Shown here one piece after another: positions 5,421-6,601 of a stretch of 6,601 nt of DNA; the stretch's first letter is position 1, and each line of letters opens with the position of its first letter. This DNA comes from an uncultured Tidjanibacter sp. (lineage in GTDB: Bacteria > Bacteroidota > Bacteroidia > Bacteroidales > Rikenellaceae). Both the position numbers and the translations under genes were made by a program. The notes under the pieces were generated by a model. The model was not told where the DNA came from. It made no database searches and worked only from the letters and a program-made list of their open reading frames with translations. The stretch lies in assembly GCA_934663885.1 (NCBI GenBank), contig CAKUKW010000118.1, positions 1-6,601 of the forward strand, in the 5' to 3' direction.

Positions 5421-6601
5421 TTATTTTTTCCGCTTTTTCGGCGGCTGCATATTCGTACTGCGCGGCTTGGCGGTATGTGTCTTCGCGCTTCCTCCCTGTA
5501 TCTTCTGCTGTTGCTGGCGCTGCTGTTGCTGCTGTTGACGGAGGGCTTCCTCGTAACGTTGCTGGAAACCGCCCTTCTTCTTCGCCTTGGCCGGGTCGGC
5601 GGCTTTCTGGCGCGCCTTTGCTTCCATCTTCGCGCGGAGTTTATCCTCGTTGGTAAATACCCTGAAGCCCCACATTATACCCATCGTGGCAAGCTGCGAA
5701 ACAGTGTAGTAATACGAAAGTCCGCTCGAGTAGTTATTGAGCAGGCAAAGCATCATTATCGGCATCAGGTAGAGCATCATGAACTTCATACCCGCTATCT
5801 GCTGCTGCCCCTGCGCGGCTGTCTGCTTGTAGTTAGACCTCGAATAAAGGTATGTGGTAAGTGCCATCAACAGGGCGAACAAACTGATATGGTCACCGTA
5901 AAGGGGTATCTTGAACGGTAAATCCAGTATACTGTCGTAAGCCGACAAATCTTCCGCCCATAGGAAAGGCTGTCCCCTCAGCTCTATAGAAGCGGGGAAA
6001 AAGCGGAAAAGGGCGAATACTATCGGCATCTGGATAAGCATCGGAAGGCATCCCCCGAACTGGCTGACCCCGTATTGCTTGTAGAGCGCCATTGTGGCCT
6101 GCTGTTTTTTCATCAACTCCTCCTGGGTCTGTCCCGTATAACGCGCGTTGATCTCGTCAACTTCCGGTTTAAGCGCTTTTATCTTGGCGCTCGACATATA
6201 TGATTTATATGTAAGGGGAAGAATGATTATTTTAACCATCAGGGTAAGGAGCAGTATAATAAGGCCGTAGCTTGAAATGAACCTGCTGAGCCAGTTCATA
6301 ACGGGAATATAGAAACCCGTGTTTATCCAGCTTATCATGTTGCCGCCCAGCGGAATGACTTTTTCCAGTTTGAGGTCGTACTGCTTCATGGTCGAATAAT
6401 GGTTCGGCCCGAAATAGAAATGGAACTTATATTCATCCTGATGGGGATAATAGGGCACCATAAAGCTGGCGGAATAATCCTTTATCCTTCCCGTTCCCTC
6501 CTTGTAAGTATCATACTTATAAGATGCGTCTGAAAAACTTTCCTCGGCTATGAAAGTCGATGAGAAGTACTGTTGTTTGAAGCTGAGCCACTCTACCTTG
6601 G
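5421..6601 (-). CDS. yidC: Membrane protein insertase YidC, C-terminal part (N-terminus beyond right edge)
   Basis: An inner-membrane insertase that places proteins into the membrane alone or with SecYEG. The frame stays open to the window edge, so the ATG at 6461 is internal: 46 further residues (KVEWLSFKQQYFSS...) belong to the large periplasmic domain. 392 residues are visible; numbering here starts at the edge. Membrane helices follow at about 109-129, 183-203, 236-253, 272-287 and 294-312. Lys123 in LMVKIIILPLTYKS matches the groove arginine of E. coli YidC (Arg366). A charged cytoplasmic hairpin (131-181) is followed by the family signature GGCLPMLIQMP (182-192). The tail from about 317 is strongly basic, carries a glutamine run and ends in PPKKRKK, as in YidC proteins that bind the ribosome through their C-terminus. 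The following gene is probably separately controlled, given the stem-loop between them. Confidence 0.95.
   Translation of the reverse strand, partial: KVEWLSFKQQYFSSTFIAEESFSDASYKYDTYKEGTGRIKDYSASFMVPYYPHQDEYKFHFYFGPNHYSTMKQYDLKLEKVIPLGGNMISWINTGFYIPVMNWLSRFISSYGLIILLLTLMVKIIILPLTYKSYMSSAKIKALKPEVDEINARYTGQTQEELMKKQQATMALYKQYGVSQFGGCLPMLIQMPIVFALFRFFPASIELRGQPFLWAEDLSAYDSILDLPFKIPLYGDHISLFALLMALTTYLYSRSNYKQTAAQGQQQIAGMKFMMLYLMPIMMLCLLNNYSSGLSYYYTVSQLATMGIMWGFRVFTNEDKLRAKMEAKARQKAADPAKAKKKGGFQQRYEEALRQQQQQQRQQQQKIQGGSAKTHTAKPRSTNMQPPKKRKK
5505..5537 (-). repeat. Glutamine codon repeat in the YidC tail
   Basis: Eleven codons read QQQQQQRQQQQ, a mix of CAG and CAA interrupted by one arginine codon, in the cytoplasmic tail of YidC. 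The mixed codons argue against a recent pure triplet expansion. Such runs can change length between strains through slippage. On the opposite strand the repeat gives a false leucine-rich open frame. Confidence 0.7.

Noticed and set aside
5475..5921. Plus-strand open frame with a leucine-rich start resembling a signal peptide
   Set aside because: The leucines are the antisense of the glutamine repeat in the YidC tail, and the frame lies wholly within a clear yidC reading frame.
5421..6461. Taking the ATG at 6461 as the yidC start
   Set aside because: The frame is open to the window edge and the 46 residues before it (WLSFKQQYFSS and onward) match the YidC periplasmic domain, so the gene is truncated by the window rather than short.

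Overview
The window looks like chromosomal DNA from a member of the Bacteroidota, probably the Bacteroidales. The evidence is the gene content: an ECF sigma factor of the Bacteroides expansion type with a FecR anti-sigma partner, a YidC with the long SFKQQ-type periplasmic domain and a basic glutamine-rich tail, and a NagB-like/PIG-L fusion that I know only from this phylum. Candidate -7 boxes of the TAnnTTTG type also fit. Every gene I can support lies on the minus strand, so transcription runs from right to left.

Right part (6601 to 2055): the C-terminal two thirds of the membrane insertase YidC, cut by the window edge, is followed after a 69-base gap with a GC-rich stem-loop by a 649-residue fusion of a glucosamine-6-phosphate deaminase-like domain and a PIG-L/LmbE deacetylase domain. 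Next come a 118-residue four-helix membrane protein of unknown function and a complete, canonical glucosamine-6-phosphate deaminase (nagB). Behind nagB is a strong stem-loop terminator. The fusion, membrane protein and nagB are probably one amino-sugar unit. The small NagB can convert GlcN-6-P to fructose-6-P. The fusion carries an intact-looking zinc deacetylase site, but its deaminase half has Glu and Gln where NagB has the catalytic Asp and His.

Left part (2054 to 1): a 560-base non-coding region with several inverted repeats precedes an ECF sigma-70 factor with an unusually hydrophobic C-terminal tail. A second, 401-base non-coding spacer with clustered hairpins follows, and then the N-terminal half of a FecR-type anti-sigma factor that runs off the left edge. 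In this phylum such pairs usually control a SusC/SusD-like outer-membrane uptake operon, which would lie beyond the left edge; that is inference.

I found no tRNA, rRNA, CRISPR array, insertion sequence or phage gene. Nothing here amounts to a clearly new system. The points most worth following are the altered active site of the fusion, the unknown membrane protein inside the amino-sugar unit, and the structured non-coding regions on either side of the sigma gene.
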